Below, in pieces: positions 52,530 through 61,484 of a stretch of DNA of 64,000 nucleotides (position 1 is its first letter; the number at the start of each line of letters is the position of its first letter). The translations under genes and the position numbers were made by a program. The notes under the pieces were generated by a model. That model worked only from the letters and a program-made list of their open reading frames with translations, was not told where the DNA came from and did no database searches. Source of the stretch: Actinomycetales bacterium (GTDB taxonomy: Bacteria > Actinomycetota > Actinomycetes > Actinomycetales > Microbacteriaceae); contig JAATFB010000027.1 of assembly GCA_015655415.1 (NCBI GenBank), positions 38,473-102,472 of the forward strand. Direction: 5' to 3'.

Positions 52530-52582
52530 CTCATCGGACGTCGCCGCCTCGGCGCCGCCCGCATCCCACGAAAGGATCCACC

Positions 52583-53101
52583 GTGCACAGCAGAATCACC
52601 ATGGCCGCGGCCGCGGCCGCCCTTGCGATCGTCGCGCTCGCCGGCTGCTCCTCGAACGCCGCATCCACCGGCTCGAGCGCCTCGAGCGGCGCGAGCTCCT
52701 CCAGCTCGTCGCACTCGGACACCGCGTCCTCCACCCCCGACCTCGGCACGGCGAAGACCTCACTGGGCACCGTGGTGGTGGACGGCAAGGGCATGACCGT
52801 CTATGTGTTCGACAAAGACACGGCGAACTCGGGCACGAGCGCCTGCACGGGAGCCTGCCTGTCGGCATGGCCCCCGGTGACCACCACGTCTTCCACGCCG
52901 GCCGTCGCCGGCGTGACCGGCAAGGTCGGCACCATCACCACCCCCGACGGAAAGAAGCAGCTCACCTTGAACGGCCTCCCGCTCTACACCTACTCGGGCG
53001 ACGCCGCGAAGGGCGACGTCACCGGCCAGGGCCTGCAGGGCATCTGGTGGGTCGTCTCGCCCTCCGGAGACAAGGTGACCGGCGGATCCAGCGGCTACTG
53101 A
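52583..53101 (+). CDS. Secreted repeat (YX4D) lipoprotein
   Basis: The 172-residue lipoprotein (LAGC, Cys22) has a Ser-rich linker followed by two copies of the secreted-repeat motif: MTVYVFDKDTANSG...CTGACLSAWPP and LPLYTYSGDAAKGDVTGQGLQGIWWVV, with YxxxxD cores. It belongs to the COG4315 group of unknown function, which in actinobacteria is often encoded near ECF sigma/anti-sigma pairs. GTG 52583 follows AAGGATCCACC. The upstream ECF-like promoter suggests it is part of the local sigma regulon and acts at the cell surface. Confidence 0.87.
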   Translation: MHSRITMAAAAAALAIVALAGCSSNAASTGSSASSGASSSSSSHSDTASSTPDLGTAKTSLGTVVVDGKGMTVYVFDKDTANSGTSACTGACLSAWPPVTTTSSTPAVAGVTGKVGTITTPDGKKQLTLNGLPLYTYSGDAAKGDVTGQGLQGIWWVVSPSGDKVTGGSSGY

Positions 53102-53238
53102 CCGGCGCGCTAGGCGAGGCCGCCCGACGTCCACGCTGCGGGACGTCCACATCGAGCGGGTGCGCATCCCTCGCCCCGCGCCGGGACCGGCCGCCCGGCA
53201 CGGGGCCGGGCTGGTCGGCGCAGCACGCGCACGACCTG

Positions 53239-54201
53239 TCAGAGCAGTCCGCGCAACGCCTCCAGCATCCGCCCATCGTCTTCGACGCCGCCACCCTCGT
53301 GCCCGTTGTAGGGCCAGACGACGATCTGCTTGGACGCCCCGGCATAGGCGTTGAACGCCGCGAACACGGTGGAAGGCGGGCACGTGGCATCCATCAGGGC
53401 GGTCGAGAACCAGGCGGGTGCGGTGGCGCGCTTGGCGAAGTTCACGCCGTCGAAATAGCCGAGCACCTGATGCACCGCTCCCACGCGGTCCCGATGCACC
53501 GCGAGGTAGTTGCCGATCTCTTTGTAGGGGTTCGAGTCGGTGATCACGGATGCCCGTGGGAAGTCGCACAGGAACGGGACGCGCGGGAACGCCGCCGCGA
53601 CATCCGGCACGAGGCCGGCCACTGCGATGGCGATGCCGCCGCCCTGGCTGGCCCCGGTCACGACGGTGCGCGTCTCGTCCACGAGGTCAAGCGAGCGGGC
53701 GGCCTCGACGGCGCGCACGGCATCCGTGAACACGCGGCGGTAGTAGTACGTGTGCGGGCTCTCGATGCCGCGCGTCATGACCCCCGGATACGCCGGGCCG
53801 CTGCCCTCGGGATCCGGGGTGTCGCCGAGCCCCCAGGTCGACCCCTGACCGCGGGTGTCCATGAAGAGGTGCGCGAAGCCCGCAGACGCCCAGAGCAGGT
53901 TCTCCAGCGCGTGCCCTCGCCCGCCGCCGTACCCCTGGTACTGCACGATGGTCGGCAGCGGTCCGGACGCACCCGCCGGCACCCGCAGCCAGGCCTTGAT
54001 CGGCTGTCCGCCGTACCCGCTGAAGGTCACGTCGTAGAGATCGATGGTGCTCAGCCCGGTGGCGACCGGGCCGAGCACGACGTTCAGGGGGTGCGAGCGG
54101 GCCTCGCCGAGCGTCTCGGCCCAGAACGAGTCGAAGTCCTCCGGCTCCCGCTGGTCGCTCGTGTAGCCGCGGAGCTCGTGCTCGGGGAGATCGGTGAACA
54201 T
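53239..54201 (-). CDS. Acetyl-xylan esterase / cephalosporin-C deacetylase family hydrolase
   Basis: The 320-residue enzyme belongs to carbohydrate esterase family 7. It has the RGQGS loop (DTRGQGSTWG), nucleophile Ser185 in GASQGG, Asp in DATCPPSTVFAAFN and His in NGHEGGG, all typical of AXE1. It removes acetyl groups from xylo-oligosaccharides or similar esters. No signal peptide is present, so it works on imported oligosaccharides in the cytosol. ATG 54201 is used; upstream sequence is repeat DNA. It stands alone, between a lipoprotein gene and a repeat cluster. Confidence 0.92.
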   Translation of the reverse strand: MFTDLPEHELRGYTSDQREPEDFDSFWAETLGEARSHPLNVVLGPVATGLSTIDLYDVTFSGYGGQPIKAWLRVPAGASGPLPTIVQYQGYGGGRGHALENLLWASAGFAHLFMDTRGQGSTWGLGDTPDPEGSGPAYPGVMTRGIESPHTYYYRRVFTDAVRAVEAARSLDLVDETRTVVTGASQGGGIAIAVAGLVPDVAAAFPRVPFLCDFPRASVITDSNPYKEIGNYLAVHRDRVGAVHQVLGYFDGVNFAKRATAPAWFSTALMDATCPPSTVFAAFNAYAGASKQIVVWPYNGHEGGGVEDDGRMLEALRGLL

Positions 54202-54233
54202 GACGACCAGCCTATTTGACGCCCACCGCCGGC

Positions 54234-54412
54234 TGAGCCTCCACCGCTTGGTTTCGACAAGCTCAACCCACGACGGGGCGGGTTTCGACAAGCTCAACCC
54301 ACGGGACCCCCAACACCGCCGGCTGAGCCTGTCGAAGCCGCCGCACAACCACCGGGTTTCGACGGGCTCAACCCGCGGCAAGGCGGGTTTCGACGGGCTC
54401 AACCCACGGTGG
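54234..54412. repeat. GGTTTCGACAAGCTCAACC repeat cluster
   Basis: About five units of GGTTTCGACAAGCTCAACC or GGTTTCGACGGGCTCAACC, plus one inverted unit (GGCTGAGCCTGTCGAAGCC), fill the gap between the esterase gene start and the UDP-glucose dehydrogenase stop. The same family occurs at 23.2, 59.0 and 61.5 kb. Confidence 0.82.
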
Positions 54413-54419
54413 GGCGGGC

Positions 54420-55721
54420 TCAGCTGCGGCCCATGCCGCGGTAGCGCCAGCCGGCGGCGACCCAATCGTCGCGATCGAGGGCGTTGCGGCCATCGATGAT
54501 CGTGGCACCGGCGACCAGCCCACGAGCCGCGACCGGGTCGATGGCCGTGTACTCCGGCCACTCGGTCACCAGGATCACGAGGTCCGCCCCGCGCAGTGCC
54601 TCCTCCACCGCTTCCGCATATTCCAGCTGCGGATGCCTGGCCCGCGCGTTCGCGATGCCCTTCGGATCCGTGGCCACGACCTCGGCGCCCAACCCCTTGA
54701 GCGCCACCGCCACGTCGAGCGCAGGAGAGTCGCGCACATCGTCTGAGTGCGGTTTGAAGGTCACGCCGAGCACGGCGACCTTGCGCCCCACCGCCGACCC
54801 GCCGAGCTCCGCCATGGCGAGATCGACGACGCGACGACGACGACGCAGATTGATGTTGTCGACCTCCTTGAGGAAGGCGACCGCCTCGCCGCGGCCCAGC
54901 TCCTCGGCACGCGCCGTGAAGGCGCGGATGTCCTTGGGCAGGCATCCGCCGCCGAACCCCACCCCGGCGTTCAGGAACCGCCGTCCGATCCGGGGGTCGT
55001 GGCCGATCGCATCCGCCAGCTGTGTCACGTCGGCACCGACCACCTCGGCGATCTCGGCCATCGCGTTGATGAAGGAGATCTTCGTGGCGAGGAAGGCGTT
55101 CGCCGCAACCTTCACGAGCTCCGCAGTGGCGAAGTCGGTGATCATGCGCGGCGTCCCGAGCCCGATGGCGTGGGCATACACCTCGTCGAGCACGGCCACC
55201 GACGCCTCGTCGGCCGCCTCCATGCCGTAGACCAGCCGATCCGGTTCCACGGTGTCGCGCACCGCGTAGCCCTCACGAAGGAACTCCGGGTTCCACACCA
55301 GCCGGGCACCAGTCGACTGGATGCGTTCGGCCAGCCTCGCCGCGGTCCCCACCGGCACCGTGCTCTTGCCCACCACCACGTGCCCGGGCCCAATCGCCGG
55401 CAGCAGCGCGTCGACGGCGGCGTCCACGTAGCGCAGGTCGGCCGCGTTGCCGTCCGAGGCCTGCGGCGTGCCGACAGCGATGAAGTGCGCCGTGGCAGCC
55501 GCGGCGGCCGCCGGATCCGTCGTGAATCGAAGGCGACCCGAGGCGATGGACTCCGTCAGCAGTTCGGGAAGTCCGGGCTCGAAGAACGGCGGCTCGCCCG
55601 CCGCGAGCCGGTCGATCTTGTGCACGTCCACGTCTATGCCGATCACGTCGTGTCCGAGCTGTGCCATCGCGGCGGCGTGCACGGCACCCAGATAGCCGCA
55701 GCCGGTCACCGAGATCCTCAT
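54420..55721 (-). CDS. UDP-glucose 6-dehydrogenase
   Basis: The 433-residue enzyme oxidises UDP-glucose to UDP-glucuronate for wall or capsule polysaccharides. It has the N-terminal Rossmann motif ISVTGCGYLGAVHA, STVPVGT, NPEFLREG, the catalytic Cys260 in GFGGGCLPKD and FKPHSDDVRDSPAL. ATG 55721 is favoured over GTG 55727 because GAGG is spaced 5 bp from it. A related specificity (UDP-ManNAc dehydrogenase) is less likely given the VPVGT and FKP...DDVR pattern. It is a single gene, flanked by a repeat cluster. Confidence 0.92.
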   Translation of the reverse strand: MRISVTGCGYLGAVHAAAMAQLGHDVIGIDVDVHKIDRLAAGEPPFFEPGLPELLTESIASGRLRFTTDPAAAAAATAHFIAVGTPQASDGNAADLRYVDAAVDALLPAIGPGHVVVGKSTVPVGTAARLAERIQSTGARLVWNPEFLREGYAVRDTVEPDRLVYGMEAADEASVAVLDEVYAHAIGLGTPRMITDFATAELVKVAANAFLATKISFINAMAEIAEVVGADVTQLADAIGHDPRIGRRFLNAGVGFGGGCLPKDIRAFTARAEELGRGEAVAFLKEVDNINLRRRRRVVDLAMAELGGSAVGRKVAVLGVTFKPHSDDVRDSPALDVAVALKGLGAEVVATDPKGIANARARHPQLEYAEAVEEALRGADLVILVTEWPEYTAIDPVAARGLVAGATIIDGRNALDRDDWVAAGWRYRGMGRS

Positions 55722-55899
55722 GGTCACCTCACGTGTGTGCGGGGACGGATCCCGCGATGCGATCGATGCGGGCGCGCGAACGGCGAGGCATCCGTCGCGC
55801 CCTCTGCATCAACGTACAGTGCGCGGGTGACGGATGCCGTGCCGCGGCAGCGCCGGGCACCCGATGGCCCCGCCGCACGCCGGCACTAGGATTCGTCGC

Positions 55900-56655
55900 A
55901 TGGCTGGAGAGATCCCGGCAGGCTGGTACCCCAACCCGTGGAACGGCGCGGAGGAGCTGTACTGGTCCGGCTCGGCATGGACCGGCATCTCGCGGACGGC
56001 CCGCAGACCGGCGGCATCCGAGGTCGAGGACGCCACCATGATGCGCCCGGCCACCTCCTCCATCCTGGGACAGGCGGCGAGTGCCGGCGCACCGGCCTCG
56101 ACGCCCTCCTGGCGGGGACCGGGCGCGGCGGCTCCGGGCCAGGAGCATCCGAGTCAGCAGCAGCCAGGCCAACAGCAGCCAGGCCAGGAGCATCCGAGTC
56201 AGACGGCGCAGCCGCTCACCGGTCCCGGCACGGCCGCGCCGACCCACCCGGTCGCGCAGGCGTACGGGCCGTTCCCGATCGATGCGCGTCGAGTCGCCGA
56301 CCCATCAGCGGCGGCCGCGACAGCGCCGGGTGCGGACGCCGCGAGCATCCGGCGGGCTCTCGGCGACGCCCCCGCGTGGCCGGGATCCGCGCGGACCGGA
56401 TCCGTGCACTCCCGCTTCGGCCTGGTCGCCGTGGTCGTCGGCGTCGTCGCCGCCGTGTTCGCCGTCGTTCCGGGGCTGAGCCTCGCCGCGTGGGCGCCGG
56501 CGTTCGTCGCGATCGGCTTCGGGATCGCCGGCTACCTCCGCGGCCGACCTCGCGGTCTTGCGCTCGCCGGCATCATCCTGGGCGGCGCGGCCGCCGCGAT
56601 CGGCACCGCGGTCTCGATCTGGTTCGTGCTACAGCTCACGGCGCCCGGACGCTGA
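55900..56655 (+). CDS. DUF2510 domain membrane protein
   Basis: The 251-residue protein begins with a DUF2510 domain (IPAGWYPNPWNGAEELYWSGSAWTG), a short Trp-rich actinobacterial module of unknown binding role. A low-complexity Gln/Pro/Ser linker contains a PGQEHPSQ motif repeated around QQQPGQQQ. The C-terminus has three transmembrane helices (FGLVAVVVGVVAAVFAVVPGL; APAFVAIGFGIAGYL; LALAGIILGGAAAAIGTAVSIWFVL). No enzyme activity is suggested. It converges with the GH3 gene, 6 bp between stops. Confidence 0.82.
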   Translation: MAGEIPAGWYPNPWNGAEELYWSGSAWTGISRTARRPAASEVEDATMMRPATSSILGQAASAGAPASTPSWRGPGAAAPGQEHPSQQQPGQQQPGQEHPSQTAQPLTGPGTAAPTHPVAQAYGPFPIDARRVADPSAAAATAPGADAASIRRALGDAPAWPGSARTGSVHSRFGLVAVVVGVVAAVFAVVPGLSLAAWAPAFVAIGFGIAGYLRGRPRGLALAGIILGGAAAAIGTAVSIWFVLQLTAPGR

Positions 56656-56661
56656 CGCCGC

Positions 56662-58938
56662 TCAGACCGCGGCGTTCGCCTGGACGAGCAGCCCGTCGAC
56701 GATGTCGTCGGTCAGTCCCACGCCCGGGAAACGTCCGATGCGACGCAACGGCATCGAGCCCATCATCGCGAGCAGCTCCGGGTTATGCAGCATGCTCGTG
56801 GCATCCGGGTTCTGTGCCGCCGCCTGCTGCAGCAGCCCGCCCAGCACCTGCCTGCCGCCCGGATGCGCCATCCACTCCGCCAGCGAGGACTGCCGGTCGA
56901 GGGGCGTCACCGGCTCGTTCACCGGCAGCTCGACGCTGGCCCGCTCGCGGATGTCCCGCGAGCTCGCTCCGACCAGGATCTCCGCGGTACCGCGCTCCGC
57001 GTACCACCGCCTCAGCGTGGGGTGGAAGTAGGCGAAGTCACGGTAGCCCAGCGTGAAGGAGACCTCGCGGCTCTCGCCCGGCTCCAGCGGGACCGAGCGG
57101 AACCCGCGCAGTTCGTTGACGGGCCGGCGCACCCTCTCGCTGGGCGCGTGCACGTAGAGCTGAACGACCTCGCGTCCGGCGACGGGGCCCGTGTTGGTGA
57201 CGGTGACCGAGACGTGGACGGCGAGATCGGCGTCCTCGCCCTCGACGGATGTCGACAGGCCCGAGTACTCGAAGCTCGTGTACGAGAGGCCGTGACCGAA
57301 GGGGTAGCTGACGGGCAGCCGACGGGCGTCGTACCACCGGTAGCCGACGAAGACGCCGTCGTGGTACTCCAGCCGCCCGTCGCGACCCGGGTAGTCGAGG
57401 AACGCCGAGTTGTCCTCGAGCTTCACCGGAATCGTCTCGGCGAGCCGACCGGACGGGTTCGCGATGCCGAACAGCAGGTCGGCGATGGCGCCGCCGCCGG
57501 CCTGACCGAGCAGCCAGCCTTCCAGGATGCCGCGGACGCCTCCCTCCCAGTCGGAGACGCGCACCGCGGCGCCGTTCGACAGCACGACGACCACGTTCGG
57601 ATTCGCCCGCACCACCTCGGCGAGCAGTGCCAGCTGGCTGGCGGGCAGCTCGATGTCGTCGCGGTCGTAGCCCTCCGACTCCGCCGTGGCCGGCAGCCCC
57701 AGGAACACGACGGCGACCTGGGCAGCGGCCGCCACGGAGACCGCCTCGCGGACCAGCTCGGGGGCGTCTCCGCTCCCGTCCAGGGTGTACCCGGGTGCGA
57801 ACGTCACATCGGGGCCGGCGATCCCGCGAATGCCTGTGAGCGCGTCGTCGAGCCTCGTCGGCTCGATCTGTGAGCTGCCCGCGCCCTGATACCGCGGGTT
57901 GCGCGCGAACTCGCCGATGACGGCGATCGACTGCTCCGGCGACAGCGGGAGGATACCGTCGTGGTTCTTCAGCAGCACGGCCGCGCGGGATGCCGCCTCC
58001 CGCGCGAGCGCGTGGTGCGTCGCGATCATGTCGTCGGGGACGGCGGGCTCACGAGACGGATCGGCGACGAGGTGCGCGTGCCCGAACACGAGCTTCAGCA
58101 CGTTGTGCACCGCGGTGTCGAGAACGGTCTCGTCGAGCGACCCGGCACGGACCGCGGCGACGATTGCGGCGGGACCGGCCTGGGACTCGGGCATCTCGAG
58201 GTCGAGCCCGGCCGCGACGGCGGCATCCCGATCGTTCACCGCGCCCCAGTCGGATACGACGACGCCGTCGAATCCCCATTCCTCGCGCAGCACCTCGTTC
58301 AGCAGCCAGGGGTTCTCCGTGGCGTACACGCCGTTGACCTTGTTGTAGGCGGCCATGACCGTCGCGGGCGATGCATCCTTCACGGCACGTTCGAAGCCCG
58401 CGAGGTAGATCTCGCGGGCGGTGCGCTCGTCCATCTCGGCGCTCACCCGGAACCTGTCGGTCTCCTGGCTGTTCGCCGCGTAGTGCTTGAGCGACGTGCC
58501 GACGCCCTTGGACTGGATGCCGCGGATCAGCGCGGCGCCCAGCTCGCCGGCGATCAGCGGGTCCTCGGAGAAGTACTCGAAGTTGCGCCCGCACAACGGT
58601 GAGCGTTTGATGTTGATGCCCGGCCCGAGCAGCACCTGCACGTCGAGCGCGTTGGACTCGTCGCCGAGCGCCTCGCCAACGCGTTCGACGAGCTCCGCGT
58701 CCCAGGTCGACGCCAGGCCGACCGCCGGCGGGAAGCAGGTGGACGGATAGCTGCCCCCGATGCCGTTCTCCTGATCCGGCGGCTGGCGCCGCACGCCGTG
58801 CGGACCGTCGCTGAGCGTGATGGCGGGGATTCCGAGCCGGTCGATCGCTCTGGTGTGCCAGAAGCCGTCGCCCGTGACGAGCGCCGCCTTCTCTTCGAGG
58901 GTGAGCTGGGACAGGATCTCGTCGACGTCGTTGGCCAT
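56662..58938 (-). CDS. GH3 family beta-glucosidase/glycosidase
   Basis: The 758-residue enzyme has the GH3 N-terminal TIM barrel with KHYAANSQETDRF and the nucleophile Asp230 in VVVSDWGAV. The alpha/beta sandwich domain (AAVLLKNHDGILPLSPEQSIAVIGEFA ... GYDRDDIELPASQLALL) follows, and a C-terminal fibronectin-like domain (GPVAGREVVQLYVHAP). An extra helical C-terminus ends the protein. No signal peptide is seen, so it hydrolyses imported beta-linked oligosaccharides. ATG 58938 is used; ATG 58947 is also possible, and the longer upstream frame is translated repeat sequence. Confidence 0.92.
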   Translation of the reverse strand: MANDVDEILSQLTLEEKAALVTGDGFWHTRAIDRLGIPAITLSDGPHGVRRQPPDQENGIGGSYPSTCFPPAVGLASTWDAELVERVGEALGDESNALDVQVLLGPGINIKRSPLCGRNFEYFSEDPLIAGELGAALIRGIQSKGVGTSLKHYAANSQETDRFRVSAEMDERTAREIYLAGFERAVKDASPATVMAAYNKVNGVYATENPWLLNEVLREEWGFDGVVVSDWGAVNDRDAAVAAGLDLEMPESQAGPAAIVAAVRAGSLDETVLDTAVHNVLKLVFGHAHLVADPSREPAVPDDMIATHHALAREAASRAAVLLKNHDGILPLSPEQSIAVIGEFARNPRYQGAGSSQIEPTRLDDALTGIRGIAGPDVTFAPGYTLDGSGDAPELVREAVSVAAAAQVAVVFLGLPATAESEGYDRDDIELPASQLALLAEVVRANPNVVVVLSNGAAVRVSDWEGGVRGILEGWLLGQAGGGAIADLLFGIANPSGRLAETIPVKLEDNSAFLDYPGRDGRLEYHDGVFVGYRWYDARRLPVSYPFGHGLSYTSFEYSGLSTSVEGEDADLAVHVSVTVTNTGPVAGREVVQLYVHAPSERVRRPVNELRGFRSVPLEPGESREVSFTLGYRDFAYFHPTLRRWYAERGTAEILVGASSRDIRERASVELPVNEPVTPLDRQSSLAEWMAHPGGRQVLGGLLQQAAAQNPDATSMLHNPELLAMMGSMPLRRIGRFPGVGLTDDIVDGLLVQANAAV

Positions 58939-58977
58939 GGCATCCATTCTGGCCGCCCCGCCCCCGCCGCGGGTCGT

Positions 58978-59435
58978 TCCCGCCGGTTGAGCTTCTCGCG
59001 GGTTGAGCCTGTCGAAACCCGCAGGTCGTTCCCGCGGGTTGAGCCTGTCGAAACCCGCACGCAGTCGCTCCCGCCGGTCGAGCCTGTCGAAACCGGTCAA
59101 TACCCCCGCAACCGGGTGATCGTGTTGAAACCGTGTCATCGCCGCCCGGTTTCGACACGATATGGCGGCTTCGCGGGGTCTCGACCCGCGGTGGGCGGGG
59201 TCTCGACCTGCGGTGGGCGGGTTTCGACAAGCTCAACCCCCGGCGGGCGGGTTTCGACGGGCTTGATCCACGGGGTTTCGACAAGCTCAACCCCCGGCGG
59301 GCGGGGTTTCGACAAGCTCAACCCCCGGCGGGCGGTTTCGACGGGCTTGATCCACGGGGTTTCGACAAGCTCAACCCCCGGCGGGCGGGGTTTCGACAAG
59401 CTCAACCCCCGGGGTTTCGACAAGCTCAACCCGCG
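58978..59435. repeat. GGTTTCGACAAGCTCAACC repeat array with embedded long palindrome
   Basis: Units near 58980-59095 are in TTGAGCCTGTCGAAACC orientation. Those from 59220 to 59435 are in the opposite orientation with spacers such as CCCGGCGGGCGGG, alternating with GACGGGCTTGATCCACGGGG. The halves can pair with each other. Confidence 0.85.
59080..59200. repeat. Left 121-bp inverted repeat flanking the deaminase-permease pair
   Basis: This segment matches the reverse complement of 61633-61753 at 119 of 121 positions. Its core is a palindrome with arms of the form CGTGTTGAAACCG and CGGTTTCGACACG. It lies outside the genes it brackets. Confidence 0.85.
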
Positions 59436-59446
59436 GAACTACGACC

Positions 59447-59914
59447 TCACTCCTCGCCGATGTCCTCGTTCCACAGCGCGGGATTGTCGCGGATGAAGTT
59501 CGCCATCGTCTCGATCATCGCCGGGTCGCGCAGCACCACGATCTCCACCCCGCACTCCGCCAGCCAATCCTGACCACCCTCGAAGTTCACGTCGTCGCCG
59601 ATGATCACCCGGCCGATGCCGAACTGCCGCACGAGCCCCGAGCAGTACCAGCACGGTGCGAGCGTCGTCACCATCGTGGTGTCGCGATACGAGCGCTGCC
59701 GCCCGGCGTCGTGGAACGCCGCCGTCTCGGCATGCATGGCGGCGTCGCCATCCTGCACCCGCCTGTTGTGGCCACGTCCGAGCAGCCTGCCCGACGAGTC
59801 GAACAGGGCGGCGCCGATCGGGATGCCGCCCTCGGCCAGCCCGGCGGCGGCCTCGTCGATGGCGACGTTCAGCTTGTCGCGGTCGCCGCGATAGAGCGTC
59901 GGCACGCTCGTCAC
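59447..59914 (-). CDS. Yeast-type cytosine deaminase
   Basis: The 155-residue zinc enzyme converts cytosine to uracil. It belongs to the CDD/tRNA-deaminase superfamily: HAE (His61, Glu63) and PCWYC (Cys88, Cys91) bind zinc and the catalytic water. The C-terminal FIRDNPALWNEDIGEE closely resembles the C-terminus of fungal Fcy1 rather than the amidohydrolase-type CodA used by E. coli. GTG 59914 overlaps the permease stop by 4 bp, so uptake and deamination are coupled. Guanine or other base specificity is less likely. Confidence 0.88.
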   Translation of the reverse strand: MTSVPTLYRGDRDKLNVAIDEAAAGLAEGGIPIGAALFDSSGRLLGRGHNRRVQDGDAAMHAETAAFHDAGRQRSYRDTTMVTTLAPCWYCSGLVRQFGIGRVIIGDDVNFEGGQDWLAECGVEIVVLRDPAMIETMANFIRDNPALWNEDIGEE

Positions 59915-61380
59915 GCCGCCTCGTCGGCGGCATCCACGCCCACGATGACCTCGGGCTCGGTGTCGAGCGGCCCTCCGACCGCGGGCCGCAGGAGCCGGAA
60001 CGTCACCCAGTAGATGGCCGCGGCGAGCACGAACCCGACGACCGGCGTCAGGTCGCCGATGGCCGAGACGGAGTACTTTCCCGGGGGTGTCGTCGCCGCG
60101 GTGACGACACCGACGTAGAACGTCTGATCGCTGAACAGCCAGATCGAGACGGCGCCGCCCACGACGAGGGCGATCAGCCCGCTCGCGTTGCGATACCTCG
60201 CCGACTCGGGGATGAACTCCGCGATCGAGGTTCCGCGGCGCAGGAACCGGTCGACGAACACCACGCCCAGCCATGGCGCGATCCAGTACGCGATCACGAG
60301 CAGGAAGTTCTCGTACCACTCGCCGAACTCCGCGTTGAGGATCGCGGCCAACGCGATGAAGAAGCCGATGGCGCCGAATCCGAGCGCGATGATCGCCCGC
60401 CGCAGCGCCAGGTCGAGCTTGATGCCCGCGGCGAGGAAGGACATCGCGCCCGAGTAGATGTTCAGGGCGTTCGCCGCGATGGCGCCGACGGCGATGGCGA
60501 TGAGCGTCAGGTCACGGATGACGGTGGGCATGGGGGCCACGAATCCCGCGGTCGGGTCGTCGGCGTTGAAGTGCGGCAGCAGTGCGACAGCGGCGCCCGC
60601 CGCCATCAGCACCGTGCAGGACACGAAGTCGCCCAGGCCGGCCGCCCAGCCGATCGCCGCCCGGCTCGAGCCCTTGGGGAGGTAGCGGCTGTAGTCGGAG
60701 GCGTACGGATTCCAGCCGGCCGCGTAGCCGAACGCGGCCGCGGCGGTGAGGGTGAACCCTCCGAAGCTGAACGAGTGGCCGGCGACCGGCGTCGCCACGT
60801 GCACGTCGAGGAAGATGGTGACGACGGCGACGAGGAAGATCACCCCTAGCACGATCGTGGCGTAGCGCTCGAACCACTGCACGAGATCGTGTCCCACGAA
60901 CGCGAGCACCACCTGCACCACGACGATGATGATGAGGGAGAGCCATGCGGGCATCCCGGTCAGCGTGGTCAGCGCGAGCGCGCCGCTCACGGAGTTGGTC
61001 GCGAACCAGCCGAGCCCGGCCATGACGGTGTTGAGGCCGGCGGGCACGATGTTGCCACGCAATCCGAACGCGGTGCGGCCCAGCACCAGCTGTGCCAGCC
61101 CCTCCCTGGGACCCCACGTGGAGAGGATGCCTTGCGTCAGCGATCCGAGAGCGTTCCCCACCACGATCGCCAGCAGGGCGGACCAGAAGTCCAGACCGAA
61201 GAAGGCGACGCCGATGACGCCGACGAACACGGTCGCGAACTCCAGATTGGGTGCACTCCATGTGGCGAAGAGCTGCCACGGCGAGCCATGCCGACGCTCG
61301 GGAGGGATCGCCTCGATCCCTCCGGGCTCGACGGCGAAGACGTTCGGGGCGCCAGGCGCCTCGGCGGCGGTGTCGGTCAT
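59911..61380 (-). CDS. NCS1-family cytosine/purine permease
   Basis: The 489-residue transporter has 12 predicted helices and NCS1 landmarks: WSAPNLEFATVFVGVIGVAFFGLDFW near the N-terminus, GLRGNIVPAGLNTVMAGLGWFA, WNPYASDYSRYLPKGSS and ANALNIYSGAMSFLAAG. It probably imports cytosine with cations. ATG 61380 is chosen. The coupled deaminase gene downstream supports cytosine as substrate. The gene pair is bounded on both sides by long inverted repeats. Confidence 0.9.
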   Translation of the reverse strand: MTDTAAEAPGAPNVFAVEPGGIEAIPPERRHGSPWQLFATWSAPNLEFATVFVGVIGVAFFGLDFWSALLAIVVGNALGSLTQGILSTWGPREGLAQLVLGRTAFGLRGNIVPAGLNTVMAGLGWFATNSVSGALALTTLTGMPAWLSLIIIVVVQVVLAFVGHDLVQWFERYATIVLGVIFLVAVVTIFLDVHVATPVAGHSFSFGGFTLTAAAAFGYAAGWNPYASDYSRYLPKGSSRAAIGWAAGLGDFVSCTVLMAAGAAVALLPHFNADDPTAGFVAPMPTVIRDLTLIAIAVGAIAANALNIYSGAMSFLAAGIKLDLALRRAIIALGFGAIGFFIALAAILNAEFGEWYENFLLVIAYWIAPWLGVVFVDRFLRRGTSIAEFIPESARYRNASGLIALVVGGAVSIWLFSDQTFYVGVVTAATTPPGKYSVSAIGDLTPVVGFVLAAAIYWVTFRLLRPAVGGPLDTEPEVIVGVDAADEAA

Positions 61381-61484
61381 GACGGAATCGTAGAAGGGCG
61401 GCGCGCTCGCGCGACCGCGTGGCGCGGAGCCGTAACGCACTGGAAACGAAGGCCGTCCAGGTCCGGCGGGTCGGGGCCCGTCGA

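Larger units (their letters stand above)
58939..59446. other. Repeat-filled intergenic region, left side of the cytosine locus
   Basis: The 508-bp gap between the GH3 start and the deaminase stop is almost entirely repeat: about a dozen GGTTTCGACAAGCTCAACC-family units and the left 121-bp inverted repeat. The long Ser/Lys/Pro or Phe/Asp/Leu-Asn frames across it are artefacts of the repeats. Confidence 0.75.

Noticed and set aside
59136..59429. Apparent proteins made of SLSKPRPPGVELVET or RQAQPAG repeats near 23.2, 59.2 and 61.6 kb
   Set aside because: These frames are translated GGTTTCGACAAGCTCAACC repeats; they exist in several frames and both strands and have no ribosome sites.
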